DNA of 64,000 nucleotides, taken from contig NZ_ATUR01000005.1 of NCBI RefSeq assembly GCF_000420305.1, positions 236,943-300,942 on the forward strand. The letters are read 5' to 3'. Under the pieces are notes generated by a model, which made no database searches, was not told the DNA's origin, and saw only the letters and a list, made by a program, of their open reading frames with translations. This document shows, piece by piece, positions 63,732 through 64,000 of the stretch. The position numbers were made by a program, and so were the translations under genes. The stretch's first letter is position 1. Every line of letters starts with the position of its first letter. The DNA comes from Novosphingopyxis baekryungensis DSM 16222. GTDB taxonomy: Bacteria; Pseudomonadota; Alphaproteobacteria; Sphingomonadales; Sphingomonadaceae.

Positions 63732-64000
63732 GGCCCTGTTGACAAACTGGATTCACAAACGGGCTGAGTTGTGATTCAAGATAGCTTTTGCGGAGGTTAT
63801 CTTGGCGCGGTTGCTGATGGAGGATGCGGAGTGGGCATTCTTTGAACCCTTTTTGATGGCGGTGCGTGGGCAAGGCGGTCGGCCTGCCTCCAACCACCGG
63901 CTTGTTCTGGATGGCATTTTCTGGATTGCTCGCACTGGTGCTGCCTGGCGTGATCTGCCTGAAGAGTTCGGCAAGTGGTCGAGCGTCTATCGCCAGTTTC
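63732..64000 (+). mobile_element. Left end of an IS5-family insertion sequence (cut by window)
   Basis: The element begins at the terminal repeat GGCCCTGTTGACAAAC (63732), which is typical of the IS427/ISL2 group of IS5. The transposase starts 70 bases further. The right end lies outside the window. Confidence 0.75.
63802..64000 (+). CDS. IS5-family transposase, N-terminal part
   Basis: The frame is open to the window edge and reads LMEDAEWAFFEPFLMAVRGQ, then GRPASNHRLVLDGIFWIARTG and AAWRDLPEEFGKWSSVYRQF, the classic N-terminus of IS427-type OrfA. TTG 63802 with GGAGG 5 bases upstream is the likely start; ATG 63817 is the alternative. OrfB is outside the window. Confidence 0.8.
   Translation, partial: MARLLMEDAEWAFFEPFLMAVRGQGGRPASNHRLVLDGIFWIARTGAAWRDLPEEFGKWSSVYRQF

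Noticed and set aside
1..64000. CRISPR array or rRNA genes
   Set aside because: No regularly spaced repeats and no rRNA-like conserved stretches were seen.

Overview
The right-hand 11 kb (about 52,270-63,700) reads as the conserved chromosome of a GC-rich alphaproteobacterium, most likely Sphingomonadales. It has a tRNA-Leu, a complex I NDUFA9-like protein, uppP, gltD, a DUF2059-like exported protein, gltB, a very small PEP-CTERM-like protein and a glutathione S-transferase. The call rests on gene order, protein flavour and codon use; I could not run a taxonomic search.

Everything left of the tRNA-Leu (1-52,266) looks like the right part of an integrative and conjugative element (ICE). A P4-type tyrosine integrase sits against the 3' end of the tRNA. 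Further in come the C-terminus of an F-type TraG (cut by the window edge), a MobF relaxase (TraI), the coupling protein TraD, a small DNA-binding accessory protein with a probable oriT region, and ICE housekeeping genes: SSB, a TraC-like protein, a DUF2493 protein, ArdC antirestriction, a ParB-like protein, a very large methylase/strawberry-notch helicase, a CHC2/Toprim primase, a lytic transglycosylase and a membrane-anchored nuclease. The left end of the ICE, with most of the type IV secretion genes, lies outside the window.

Two defence cargo blocks interrupt the conjugation backbone. Block 1 (about 1.3-25.2 kb, between traG and traI) holds a hipBA module, a frameshifted HNH gene, a RecB-like/DEDD/SF1 nuclease-helicase, and a complete type I BREX operon read leftward: brxR, brxA, brxB, brxC, [AAA ATPase + PD-(D/E)XK nuclease], pglX, pglZ, brxL. 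A LexA-like S24 repressor and a second HNH nuclease follow. The ATPase/nuclease pair is nested in the BREX operon with stop/start overlaps on both sides. Block 2 (36.5-41.5 kb, between ardC and parB) is a type III CBASS operon: CD-NTase, HORMA, TRIP13-like ATPase, a SLOG + deoxyribosyltransferase/TIR-like effector in the position usually held by NucC, and a DEDDh exonuclease. A divergent WYL regulator (CapW) flanks it. The BREX and CBASS regulators are clear paralogues.

How they may work together: BREX discriminates by PglX methylation, and the nested ATPase/nuclease may act with it or as a backup. CBASS would act when the first line fails, under CapW. HipBA can stabilise the element. ArdC may protect the incoming ICE from host restriction. 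The far right (63.06-64 kb) is a second, more A+T-rich accessory patch ending in the left end of an IS5-family element.
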